Shown here: positions 6,328 through 6,413 of the stretch, one piece after another | Layout: every line of letters begins with the position of its first letter | Numbering within the stretch: position 1 is the stretch's first letter | Translations under genes and position numbers: made by a program | Source: Prevotella sp. UBA6429 | GTDB lineage: Bacteria; Bacteroidota; Bacteroidia; Bacteroidales; Bacteroidaceae | Direction of reading: 5' to 3' | Assembly: GCA_002437285.1 (NCBI GenBank) | Contig: DJOV01000029.1 | Coordinates: forward strand, 1-6,413 | Length of the DNA stretch: 6,413 nt | The notes under the pieces: model-generated | Seen by the model: only the letters and a program-made list of their open reading frames with translations | Told to the model about the DNA's origin: nothing | Database searches by the model: none

Positions 6328-6335
6328 CAAAGTTA
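6328..6335 (-). promoter_or_regulatory. Bacteroides-type -7 promoter box
   Basis: Read on the - strand, the site is TAACTTTG, an exact match to the Bacteroidetes -7 consensus TAnnTTTG. It lies about 41 bases above the ATG at 6287, giving a predicted leader of roughly 30-35 nt. A clear -33 TTTG is not present at the expected distance; only a T-rich TTTT is found (complement of 6351-6354). A small ATGC/GCAT hairpin (6337-6348) abuts the box and may be a regulator site. It probably drives the whole - strand series. Confidence 0.5.
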
Positions 6336-6360
6336 GATGCAGAAGCATATAAAATCAGCA

Positions 6361-6376
6361 TGTCCTTTCTCGGACA
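6361..6376. repeat. Short inverted repeat upstream of the promoter
   Basis: TGTCC at 6361-6365 and GGACA at 6372-6376 form a 5-bp inverted repeat with a 6-nt centre, just upstream (in the - direction) of the promoter box. A 4-bp ACGC/GCGT repeat follows at 6388-6402. Either could be part of an operator or of an upstream terminator whose gene lies outside the window. Short stems like these are easily found by chance. Confidence 0.25.
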
Positions 6377-6413
6377 CTCCATCTTTTACGCTTTATTAGC
6401 GTTCTAATATGAT

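Noticed and set aside
1..6413. Insertion sequence, transposase or integrase genes.
   Set aside because: No DDE, HUH-transposase or tyrosine/serine recombinase motif was found in any long frame. The only HUH-like protein is the MobV relaxase.

Overview
The window looks like Bacteroidales DNA (Bacteroides, Phocaeicola, Prevotella or a relative). The evidence is a relaxase of the type common in that order, a DUF3987/DUF6371 gene pair, a good match to the Bacteroides -7 promoter box (TAnnTTTG), and weak or absent Shine-Dalgarno sequences. Genus cannot be decided from the sequence alone.

Layout. Positions 1-165 (+ strand) hold the last 54 codons of a gene entering from the left. Its CxxCx5C cysteine pattern followed by a LCPS...YE motif resembles the C-terminus of SPASM-type radical SAM peptide maturases or their pseudo-rSAM partners. 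A dense nested inverted repeat (161-234) follows and probably includes that gene's terminator. From 296 to 6287 all genes lie on the - strand. In transcription order they are: a two-helix membrane protein of unknown function (6287-5520), a small HTH_17/excisionase-like protein (5409-5038), a DUF3987 AAA+/helicase-like ATPase (5033-3669), a DUF6371 zinc-ribbon/TOPRIM primase-like protein (3545-2523), and a MobV-type relaxase (2329-296). A Bacteroides-type promoter lies just upstream of the first gene.

The five genes form the backbone of an integrative mobilizable element or mobilizable island. The HTH protein is a likely excision or control factor, the ATPase and TOPRIM proteins are likely replication and primase functions, and the relaxase starts transfer at an oriT probably placed just upstream of it (about 2371-2510). 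The order primase, oriT, relaxase recalls the NBU-type mobilizable units of Bacteroides. No integrase, coupling protein or type IV secretion gene is visible. An integrase could lie beyond the right edge, and the transfer channel would come from a helper element.

The most unusual feature is between the ATPase and TOPRIM genes. Ten TGCAC/GTGCA pentamers are arranged five against five around a 29-nt centre, with mirror-image spacing (9,7,9,8 and then 8,9,7,9). The pentamers are kept while the spacers differ, which looks more like an iteron-type protein-binding origin than an RNA hairpin. The GTGCA units also create spurious in-frame GTG starts for the downstream gene.
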